A stretch of DNA of 42,647 bases from a virus, in the IMG/VR virus record IMGVR_UViG_3300020202_000131, positions 1 through 42,647 of that record; one strand, written 5' to 3'. Made by a program: the position numbers and the translations under genes. Positions 36,964 through 42,647 of the stretch are shown here, piece by piece. The number at the start of each line of letters is the position of its first letter. Position 1 is the stretch's first letter. A model generated the notes under the pieces. The model did no database searches. It was not told the origin of the DNA and saw nothing but the letters and a program-made list of their open reading frames with translations.

Positions 36964-37263
36964 TTAGTAGCCGATTGCCACATGCACCGTCACGTTAGCT
37001 CCAATCACAAACCCTAATGAGGATGCGTTGTTTGCGATTGGGTATGGAAGGGAGAGGTCGAATTGAAGCGCCTGGCCGTCGGAGATCGGGAAGGCATCTG
37101 CATCGGCGTCAGCCGTGTTGAACTTAAACGTCACGTCGCCACCTTTGGGCATGATGATAAAAGTCTTAACCGGCACCGGAAAAGTTATTTCTGTCCCTGG
37201 CGAAGCAGTCGCCGTGAAGGTTTTAGTTTTTCCGTTGCGCCCGGAGGCTTGGAACGTCGGCAT
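36964..37263 (-). CDS. Small beta-sandwich virion-like protein, 99 aa
   Basis: The ATG overlaps the preceding stop (TAATG). It is the only member of this cassette without a signal peptide. Sequence begins PTFQASGRNGKTKTFTATAS and PGTEITFPVPVKTFIIMPKG, then GDVTFKFNTADADA, typical of a compact trimer-forming sandwich. Possibly a decoration or fibre-base protein. Confidence 0.6.
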   Translation of the reverse strand: MPTFQASGRNGKTKTFTATASPGTEITFPVPVKTFIIMPKGGDVTFKFNTADADADAFPISDGQALQFDLSLPYPIANNASSLGFVIGANVTVHVAIGY

Positions 37264-37661
37264 TATCTATTCCTGTAAATGATTTGTATGCAGGCCGGGA
37301 TTCCATCCCCGGAATGATTATGAACGCCGAGCCAGGAGGATGTTTGAACCTCATAAAACCACTGATTTTGGGTTTGAGCCCGCACGGTATCGATTAGCTT
37401 GGAGTGTATTGCCAGGGTAGATCCAACGCCGTCATAGACGGAGAATTTTGCATCCCCCGTCCCGGCCGAAGATACTTTTATGGAATATAGCGATGCGGGC
37501 GACGGGCTGGAAATCCAAACGCTGTGGAGCTGGCTGTTGGCGCACGTAAAGGATGATGTATACACCGCCTCGGAAAAATACGGCACGGCCCCCTTAATGG
37601 GCTGCGCGTAGAGCTCCCCGGCAAGGGCCAGAAGCCCCAAAACTAGATATAACTTCTTCAT
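37263..37661 (-). CDS. Exported beta-sandwich protein, 132 aa
   Basis: Signal peptide MKKLYLVLGLLALAGELYA with cleavage after Ala19, mature QPIKGAVPYFSEAVYTSSFT. Two cysteines at about 41 and 124 could form a disulphide, fitting an exported protein. The core (HSVWISSPSPASLYSIKVSS, AKFSVYDGVGSTLAIHSKLI) resembles small phage sheath/host-surface proteins. Coupled with 36964-37263 and 37661-37879. Confidence 0.66.
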   Translation of the reverse strand: MKKLYLVLGLLALAGELYAQPIKGAVPYFSEAVYTSSFTCANSQLHSVWISSPSPASLYSIKVSSAGTGDAKFSVYDGVGSTLAIHSKLIDTVRAQTQNQWFYEVQTSSWLGVHNHSGDGIPACIQIIYRNR

Positions 37662-37879
37662 TACATTCCTCCGATCATTCCGGCCAATCCGTCGGCTGGG
37701 GCGGCAGGCGCCGCCTCTTCCTCGGGGTCCAAAATGGATTTAAGATCTAAAAGCTCTTCCCGGAGTTGCGTCAGGGTCTCCGGGGTAATCATTTCGGGTT
37801 TAGCAATATAGCTATCCACCCGGGCAATAATCCCGTCGATCCCCTGCGGCTCATCAGCCGCCTCAGTCTCCATAGTCAT
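37661..37879 (-). CDS. Small acidic protein, 72 aa
   Basis: The preferred start is ATG at 37877-37879, behind AGGAGG. A start at 37897 is possible but lies inside the upstream gene. Acidic, with a central helix (EMITPETLTQLREELLDLKS), a Pro/Ala linker and a Gly-Met tail. Likely an assembly or scaffold-like accessory. Unknown function. Confidence 0.6.
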   Translation of the reverse strand: MTMETEAADEPQGIDGIIARVDSYIAKPEMITPETLTQLREELLDLKSILDPEEEAAPAAPADGLAGMIGGM

Positions 37880-38252
37880 TGGTTGTTCCTCCTGCATCTC
37901 GTGCCTCCTTACGGGTATCTTTTTGCATCCTCATCATGTCGGCCTGCAAAACTATCTTTTGCGGGATTCCAACAGCTATGTCAAAACCGTCCAGGATAGA
38001 GAAATCGTTGCTACAAAGGTCTTTCTGCGCCCTGGAGCGTGCGTGGGCCTTGCCTTTTTCCTCAATCGACAGGCGCATGGATTCAAAGTAGCCGTTAAGC
38101 ACTTTCCAGGCAAAATTGTCGTTTTCTGTGCCACATTTCGAACACGGGATCTTCCCGTTCATCATTTGCTTGACATGGACGGCATTTACGAAGTCTTCGT
38201 CCTCAAATTCGATGACTGGCAGGTGCGTTTTCTTATTCCAAGCTACTTTCAT
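37863..38252 (-). CDS. Hypothetical protein after portal gene, 129 aa
   Basis: The ATG at 38250-38252 overlaps the portal stop (ATGA). Beta start (VAWNKKTHLPVIEFEDEDFV), a CSKCG pair near residue 37, helix FAWKVLNGYFESMRLSIEEK, and a charged Met-rich C-terminus. It may be an assembly factor for the connector. No family recognised. Confidence 0.6.
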   Translation of the reverse strand: MKVAWNKKTHLPVIEFEDEDFVNAVHVKQMMNGKIPCSKCGTENDNFAWKVLNGYFESMRLSIEEKGKAHARSRAQKDLCSNDFSILDGFDIAVGIPQKIVLQADMMRMQKDTRKEARDAGGTTNDYGD

Positions 38253-40156
38253 GCGCTAGCCTCCAAATCCGGCTGATCTGCGCCCATTGGCGACGTCGGA
38301 ATCGGCCCAATCGGCGTCTGTTGAAAATTTTGATCCAATCCGGCTCCGGCAGCCTCTCCGGCGACCTCATTAGGTAGCCCGGGGGCCATCCCACCGCCAT
38401 TTTTGTTCGCCATCATGGTCATTTGGTCAATTAGCGGCATGGGCTCCTTAAGAAGCCGCGGATTCATGCCGAGACGACGGAAAAGCTCCTCAAAAAGAGG
38501 AGCAACCGCATTAATGGACGCCGGAACGAAGTTTCTTACCGAAGTGCACATCTGTAAGGTCTCCAATAGCTTCTGGATCCCCTCCGGACGGAAATCTTTA
38601 TCGGTGACGATCTTAACCTTAAAGCCCACGTTGACCGGGAGCTTGTTTTTGTCGACCAAAATCGGCTTTTTTGTCCCGGTAAGCCCAACCCAGATGGGAG
38701 AATCCATATAATTCAGGTTATTGAGGTGAGAAACCTCGAGGTGTTCGCGGATTAGGCTCTCCCCGATGATTTCGGCATGCACGGAGGCCGCCCGGATGGC
38801 TTCTGTCTGCGACAAACCCGCCTCCGTTGCGGAAATTCCCTTGGAATACTGCGCCTGGAGGTTCGTTTGAGCCCCAATGATGTTCCGGAAGTCTTCCCGG
38901 CGAAGATTTATCATCTCCAGGGCGACCTTAAAGGCGTTAGGATCGGGAGTGAGGGGTGCCAGCTGGTTGATATCCTCCAGCTCAATGGTTTTTAGTGGCT
39001 CCCACACCATTTGCTTCTCGGAATAACCCGAATACTTCCCGATCTTGAACATCATTAGCGTAAACGCGGTAAGCAAATCGTTCGTCATGGACTCATTAAG
39101 GTCCATTTCGCGCTGCAACTTGCGGGCAATCTGAAAAATACCGTAGCCCATGGGCTCATCTTCGAAATCTTTATAGGTCGCGGTAAGAAAACGGGTGCGC
39201 CAGTCGCCATATTGGGTCATGTGGAGCTTGCAAATGTCTTGTCCATCCAGGATCCCGGCGGACCAATCCACAAAATCGGGGTCCACATCGGGGCCAAGAG
39301 AGGCCGCAAGCGCCCGAATTACCGGATTGTCGGTCTCAAGGCGCCCGTGGTAATTGATGGATTCAAAAATTTGGGCGTCCATCTCGTTATAGCCGGCGCG
39401 TGCGCGGGATTGTTTAATGCGGTTGTAGGTCCCCGAGAGCGAGGCGGGGATCCCGTTGCCCCAATCGGCAATATGGCGCTCCACTTTGGCGCGATCCCAG
39501 TATTCCGTATCGAGAGAGGCAATGTTTTTGAGCATCCACTTGGAAAGGAAATCAATCGTAAAGACAAAGTCGCTATCCCGAATATCCCCCACACTCGTAT
39601 CAAACCCCACGCGGATCATCGGTCTAAACTGAAAATCGGTATACTCCATGCTCTTGCGGGAAAACCCATAGGGCTTAGACACCAGCGGCTGCTCGATCAT
39701 CACGGTTCCGACGTTTGCTAAGGATCGCGTGGTGCGCAGAAGCTTGCGCTTAAATTGGGAGACTTCTTTTTGCCGTAAGAGAACGCCTTCCGTGGCGTAG
39801 AGCTCCTCTTCGCTAACCTCCATGCCCAGCGGATTGAGCCCCATCTTAACGGCTTCAAAATACGGGTCCGCGGCGGTGAGCATTCGCTGCCAGACGGTAG
39901 CCAGCGTCTCGGCGCCGCGGTGGGTTTCCCCACTCTTAGAATTGAAAAGCTGTTTCGGCTTTTTTTCTTTGGAAATCGATGGCTTAATTCGCCAGGAGTC
40001 CGTCCCCTTAAAATACGCCTCAAAAAACTTCTCCATCCGGCGCTCCCACATCTGCACCTTATCCATGATTTCGTCACGGATCTTGTCCAAATGCTCCTGG
40101 GGTTGCTCCGCTAAAACAAACGGCTTCGGGGTTATAACGTTAAAATCAAATGCCAT
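38249..40156 (-). CDS. Portal protein, podovirus head-tail connector type
   Basis: 635 residues, AAGGAG upstream. Landmarks of the podovirus head-tail connecting protein family: KVQMWERRMEKFFEAYFKGT near 31-50, GETHRGAETLATVWQRMLTA near 76-95, the DPYFEAVKM turn, VGFDTSVGDIRDSDFVFTID near 182-201, the clip-region block, and the C-terminal ADMTMM/Gly-Ala tail. The dodecamer would form the DNA channel and the docking site for terminase. It is directly downstream of the large terminase gene. The C-terminal 45 residues are disordered. Confidence 0.88.
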   Translation of the reverse strand: MAFDFNVITPKPFVLAEQPQEHLDKIRDEIMDKVQMWERRMEKFFEAYFKGTDSWRIKPSISKEKKPKQLFNSKSGETHRGAETLATVWQRMLTAADPYFEAVKMGLNPLGMEVSEEELYATEGVLLRQKEVSQFKRKLLRTTRSLANVGTVMIEQPLVSKPYGFSRKSMEYTDFQFRPMIRVGFDTSVGDIRDSDFVFTIDFLSKWMLKNIASLDTEYWDRAKVERHIADWGNGIPASLSGTYNRIKQSRARAGYNEMDAQIFESINYHGRLETDNPVIRALAASLGPDVDPDFVDWSAGILDGQDICKLHMTQYGDWRTRFLTATYKDFEDEPMGYGIFQIARKLQREMDLNESMTNDLLTAFTLMMFKIGKYSGYSEKQMVWEPLKTIELEDINQLAPLTPDPNAFKVALEMINLRREDFRNIIGAQTNLQAQYSKGISATEAGLSQTEAIRAASVHAEIIGESLIREHLEVSHLNNLNYMDSPIWVGLTGTKKPILVDKNKLPVNVGFKVKIVTDKDFRPEGIQKLLETLQMCTSVRNFVPASINAVAPLFEELFRRLGMNPRLLKEPMPLIDQMTMMANKNGGGMAPGLPNEVAGEAAGAGLDQNFQQTPIGPIPTSPMGADQPDLEASA

Positions 40157-40164
40157 AGTGCTCC

Positions 40165-41526
40165 TTAGTACGCATTTAGCTCCGCCCGAATGCTCGATGC
40201 GTATTCATGCTCGCGCTTGGGGAATAGGATCGGGTCATTGATGTTGAAAATTTGGGGGTTGCGGGCAGGTTCCGGGGAGTCGCTGACCGCATTAAGCACC
40301 CCATTAAAAACGAGATCATGCAGGCGAACGAGGAGGTAGCGGAGGGCATCGCAGCAGTCATCTCCGGTCTTATCGCCCCACTGGAGGTTGCGGAGCTCGT
40401 AGATGAGCGACTTGCAGCGCGGATCGATGCGAATCATTCCCTTCTTAAAAAATCTCTTAACTATGTCTACGCCGCGGCCGCCCTTCTCGTCTGCGCCACG
40501 ACGATCACCGTCTACACAGTTGAGACCGCATCGCAAGAATTCATCCTTAACGCTGCGATTCGTCACAACATCGCGCCGGTTTGCGCTCGGGTCTAAAACA
40601 GACCAAACGATCGGCGTGTCACCGGTTTTTTCGTGCACGATGCGACACACCTCTTCGATCACCAGCCCAGAGCGCGCAAATTCGTCGTAGATGTGCACGA
40701 TATTTCTCGCGGAATCTACCTTCGCCCAGAGGCAAACACTTGGGTGGTCCAGGCCCCAATCTAAGCCCCTGTACGTCGGTAAATTTTTAGTTTCATCCGT
40801 CAATAAAAATGGTTTTACGTCGCGGTCGTACTGGAACTCAGAATATTTTTGGCCCGCATGATCGCTCTCGATGGCCATGTACTCAAGGTTCCACGTGTCT
40901 TCCGGAAGGTCGTCTTTAAGCTTTTGGATTTCCTCCCGAGGGAGCGTTGGATTATCGAGGAGCGTGAAGTGGAATGCAGACCAATCTTGGTCACCGTTAT
41001 CCATGCGCTGTTTCGCACGGGCGTGAAAATCGCTAAACCAGTTGCGTCCTTTCGGGTTGGGGGAAGAAATAAAATCTGCCGTGCCGGCACCGGATGTGCC
41101 CAGGAGTTGTCCGCGTAAAATCTTGTCCCAAATATGTTCCCGGCAGAAGGCCGCCTCGTCCATTAAAAGATGTTGTAGCTGAGGACCCCGAAGTGAATCT
41201 TCGTGATCTGCACCCTTAAGAAATATGCGACACCCATTCCAGAGCTCGACGAAAAGGTCGGTTTCGATTTTTCTCTTGATAAGTTGCGGGGGTAGGAGAT
41301 TGATTAGTTCCCACCAAATAATTGATTTGGCCTGGGAATAGAATGGTGCTACAGCCCAAATCGTTCCGCCCGGTAGTTGGCCGGCTCTTTGGATCATGCG
41401 ATAGATGCCAAGCTTCGATTTGCCAAAACGCTTCCCCGCGCAAACCACGTTCCATCGTCGCGCATTGTCATGAATGAGTTGTTGATTTATGTGGAGTTTG
41501 AAATTTAGCTTAATATCAAGCGACAT
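40165..41526 (-). CDS. Terminase large subunit (packaging ATPase and nuclease)
   Basis: 453 residues. Walker A AGKRFGKSKLG (GKRFGKS at 31-37), Walker B LLMDEAAF (Asp123-Glu124), coupling motif SSPNPKG (about 154-160). The RNase H-like nuclease domain shows GLDWGLDHPSV (Asp256), the SVLDPSAN segment (Asp312) and GDDCCDALRYLL (Asp389/390, Asp393). The enzyme pumps DNA into the prohead through the portal and cuts the concatemer. Overlaps the HNH gene by 11 bases. Size is normal for the family. Confidence 0.94.
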   Translation of the reverse strand: MSLDIKLNFKLHINQQLIHDNARRWNVVCAGKRFGKSKLGIYRMIQRAGQLPGGTIWAVAPFYSQAKSIIWWELINLLPPQLIKRKIETDLFVELWNGCRIFLKGADHEDSLRGPQLQHLLMDEAAFCREHIWDKILRGQLLGTSGAGTADFISSPNPKGRNWFSDFHARAKQRMDNGDQDWSAFHFTLLDNPTLPREEIQKLKDDLPEDTWNLEYMAIESDHAGQKYSEFQYDRDVKPFLLTDETKNLPTYRGLDWGLDHPSVCLWAKVDSARNIVHIYDEFARSGLVIEEVCRIVHEKTGDTPIVWSVLDPSANRRDVVTNRSVKDEFLRCGLNCVDGDRRGADEKGGRGVDIVKRFFKKGMIRIDPRCKSLIYELRNLQWGDKTGDDCCDALRYLLVRLHDLVFNGVLNAVSDSPEPARNPQIFNINDPILFPKREHEYASSIRAELNAY

Positions 41527-41920
41527 TTAGCTCGGCCTTCCACCGCGGGCGAATGTATTTTTGGGCAATTTTCTTAAACTCCTCATGCGTAAAGAAATCG
41601 TTCTTGAGTCGATTGCAGTTCCAGCAGCAGGGCACCATATTGTCGGGCGAGTAGGCCTTCCTCGAGTCTTTTCTGTCGATTGAAAAGGACAGAGGCACGT
41701 CGCCACGCATGCTTTTTCCGCCCAGCCTTAAATCCCTTAGTCCGCAATATTCGCACTCCTTCTTTTGCGCTAGGTACCATTGCGCAAACGTCTGCCGATC
41801 CATAAGAAATGGCAGGCCCAGCTTTAATGATCGCCTCTTGATGTCTTTCCATTTATAAAGCTCCGGGTGCTCCCGATACCGCCGCCTAAAATCTTCCCGC
41901 CAAGCCTGGCGCTTATCCAC
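41516..41920 (-). CDS. HNH endonuclease next to terminase
   Basis: 134 residues from GTG at 41918-41920, which overlaps the upstream gene end; the frame is open to 42001. Core: CEYCGLRDLRLGG, then FSIDRKDSRKAYSPDNMVPC, CWNCNRLKNDFFTHEEF. The C-x2-C/C-x2-C zinc pairs and the D-x-K...N pattern follow the HNH fold, with the first His position apparently replaced by Asp (SIDR). In HK97-like phages an HNH protein assists terminase in cos cleavage. The position between small and large terminase genes agrees. Confidence 0.75.
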   Translation of the reverse strand: MDKRQAWREDFRRRYREHPELYKWKDIKRRSLKLGLPFLMDRQTFAQWYLAQKKECEYCGLRDLRLGGKSMRGDVPLSFSIDRKDSRKAYSPDNMVPCCWNCNRLKNDFFTHEEFKKIAQKYIRPRWKAELNVA

Positions 41921-42086
41921 GCTTCTTGGCGCGACGCTTGGCGATTCCGTACTTCGTGCACCCACAAGGCATCCGGGAAAGCGTCTTTTGCTTCCCGTCA
42001 TCCTTAAGGTAGAGATGCTGCTGCGTATCGCAGTAGATCTTTAAGTAGCCCTCGTCCAGAATTAGGTCGCGTCTCAGCTTAGCCAT
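41913..42086 (-). CDS. Small basic protein, 57 aa
   Basis: ATG at 42084-42086 directly after the structured region. The TAA is eight bases inside the HNH start. Short strands (ILDEGYLKIYCDTQQHLYLK), then a PCGC motif and a Lys/Arg-rich tail. Probable nucleic-acid-binding protein; unknown family. Confidence 0.58.
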   Translation of the reverse strand: MAKLRRDLILDEGYLKIYCDTQQHLYLKDDGKQKTLSRMPCGCTKYGIAKRRAKKRG

Positions 42087-42095
42087 AAAATTCTT

Positions 42096-42163
42096 TTGTG
42101 GGGGTTCGAGGGGAAAGGAGCGGGTCTTCGGGTAAGGCCGCTGAAACCTCTACACCCCCACAA
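42096..42163. other. Long stem structure in the pre-terminase gap, inner element
   Basis: TTGTGGGGGT (42096-42105) pairs with ACCCCCACAA (42154-42163), and further inward pairs GAGG/CCTC and AGCGG/CCGCT exist on the minus strand. It looks tRNA-like in outline but lacks a T-arm. It lies in the only large non-coding gap near the terminase genes and may be a 5' leader structure or part of the packaging site. Confidence 0.6.
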
Positions 42164-42168
42164 AAAGG

Positions 42169-42232
42169 ACCACCCCTAGCATGGATAAGTCCCCCGAATT
42201 CGTACGGGGACTCTCACTCTGCTAGGGGTGGT
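42169..42232. terminator. Nested perfect hairpin (bidirectional terminator or packaging-site element)
   Basis: ACCACCCCTAGCA (42169-42181) pairs perfectly with TGCTAGGGGTGGT (42220-42232). Inside, GTCCCC (42189-42194) pairs with GGGGAC (42206-42211), making a Y-shaped structure. T-rich stretches follow on both sides (TTAGTTTT on plus, CCTTTTTG on minus), so it can stop transcription either way. The gap 42087-42281 holds no gene, and its place between terminase genes also suits a cos/pac site. Confidence 0.65.
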
Positions 42233-42281
42233 TTAGTTTTGTGTGCTTTAAATAACCGTGGCTTATCTAATCAGCTCTAAA

Positions 42282-42464
42282 TTAAACTACCTCCTTGACC
42301 GGGACCACCCGGAAGTCAAGATCGTCCTGCTCGTTGCGAATGGCCTCCGCCAAAATACAGGCGGCGTAGATAATCGCAAAGTCCTGCGGCAGCGGACCAC
42401 GCTCCCCGACGAGCGCCCCGAACTGCTTCCAGTGCCGCATAAATAGACTCTTTGCGTCAGCCAT
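42282..42464 (-). CDS. Hypothetical protein, 60 aa
   Basis: ATG at 42462-42464 after GAGGAAGA. A compact helical protein (HWKQFGALVGERGPLPQDFA, IIYAACILAEAIRNEQDDLD). The last gene before the structured terminator region. Unknown function. Confidence 0.62.
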   Translation of the reverse strand: MADAKSLFMRHWKQFGALVGERGPLPQDFAIIYAACILAEAIRNEQDDLDFRVVPVKEVV

Positions 42465-42552
42465 TCTTCCTCAAATTATGGGAGATCGTTTTATAGCGCG
42501 AGGCATTGATGGGATCTCCCATGGAATCCCGGCACGAGGGCGCGGGTTTCAC
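42457..42552 (-). CDS. Tiny protein spanning the circular junction, 31 aa
   Basis: GTG at 42550-42552 (or an internal ATG at 42520-42522), with GGCGG in front; the TGA overlaps the next ATG region by eight bases. Basic, no motif. The internal ATG exists only in this end copy because of the T/A mismatch with position 4 of the left copy, so the sequence here should be treated with care. Confidence 0.35.
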   Translation of the reverse strand: MKPAPSCRDSMGDPINASRYKTISHNLRKNG

Positions 42553-42647
42553 ATTGCCGCCATCACGGCTTATTAGCATTTAGGTCCTTTTCGGTTTCAT
42601 TCGGTTCTACCTTGAGCTCCTCGGGTACTTTTCCGTTCTTGATCTCG
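42518..42647. repeat. Terminal direct repeat, right copy
   Basis: Copy of 1-130 with a single mismatch (position 42521 versus 4). It ends inside a truncated second copy of the DUF3310 gene, so that fragment should not be counted as a separate gene. Confidence 0.95.

Noticed and set aside
39212-39721. Rightward 169-codon frame over the portal gene
   Set aside because: Antisense shadow of the portal gene; no promoter or ribosome site.
42096-42163. Second tRNA gene
   Set aside because: A 7-bp acceptor-like stem and a TTCGAG string exist, but no T-stem, anticodon stem or D-arm can be formed.
1-42647. Retron, diversity-generating retroelement or insertion sequence
   Set aside because: No reverse transcriptase (YxDD) motif, variable/template repeat pair or transposase was found in any frame I examined.
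42563-42647. Second DUF3310 gene at the right end
   Set aside because: It is only the truncated end of the terminal repeat copy of 46-330.

Overview
This window looks like one complete genome of a tailed bacteriophage, podovirus-like and apparently temperate. The first 130 bases recur at the end (42518-42647) with one mismatch at position 4. The contig is therefore circular or terminally redundant, with about 42.5 kb of unique sequence. The phage calls rest on recognisable families: a large terminase with Walker A/B and nuclease motifs, a podovirus-type portal, scaffold, coat, tail adaptor and nozzle-like proteins, a beta-helix tail fibre or spike, a tyrosine integrase, an excisionase-like protein, and phage families such as DUF3310, DUF1353, DUF5675 and DUF1064. 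Sigma70-like promoters, AGGAGG-type ribosome sites, Sec signal peptides and lipoboxes suggest a Gram-negative-type bacterial host. The host is not identifiable from the sequence; an uncultured environmental lineage is my guess only.

Layout. (1) 2978-3207 is a divergent control region. (2) Rightward, 3208-7041 is an operon of small early genes with a second internal promoter, ending at a hairpin terminator (7060-7099). (3) Leftward from about 16.7 kb down to 7.1 kb runs the early/replication arm: excisionase-like protein, probable ssDNA-binding protein, PD-(D/E)XK exonuclease, DUF1064 nuclease-like protein and replication initiator. After an operator-bearing promoter near 12.0 kb comes an accessory segment with a lipoprotein, a Fic protein, many tiny genes, a Lar-like protein and an SGNH acylhydrolase-like protein. 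(4) Rightward, 16.7-18.9 kb holds a repressor-like HTH gene, small genes and the integrase. It is followed by candidate attachment-arm repeats, a tRNA-Cys (minus strand), and two regulator-like genes ending at 20126. (5) Everything else reads leftward as one late transcription unit: from 2977 through position 1, across the circular junction, and from 42552 down to 20123. In order it carries a small membrane protein, a PC4-like protein, a lipoprotein, tiny genes, the probable small terminase, DUF3310, a structured non-coding gap, HNH, the large terminase, portal, an exported-protein cassette, glycosyltransferase, scaffold, coat, adaptor, nozzle, internal virion proteins and a probable lysis end.

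The most unusual feature is that seven proteins in the virion-gene region begin with convincing Sec signal peptides. They are the nozzle-like protein (25104-27443), its small downstream neighbour (24832-25107), the protein just after the coat gene (28846-29361), and four of five consecutive products between portal and scaffold (32394-37661), including the 1052-residue fibre/spike. The block between portal and scaffold, where P22-like phages have nothing, also encodes a GT-A glycosyltransferase. Together with two lipoproteins, an SGNH acylhydrolase-like protein and several one-helix membrane peptides, this suggests a phage that exports part of its adhesion or tail apparatus, or remodels the host envelope.

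Genes are packed tightly. Most start codons overlap the previous stop (ATGA, GTGA or TAATG), and I list many genes of 23-60 codons identified mainly by this coupling. Starts were moved inward where an upstream start would overlap a neighbour and a better ribosome site or stop/start overlap exists.
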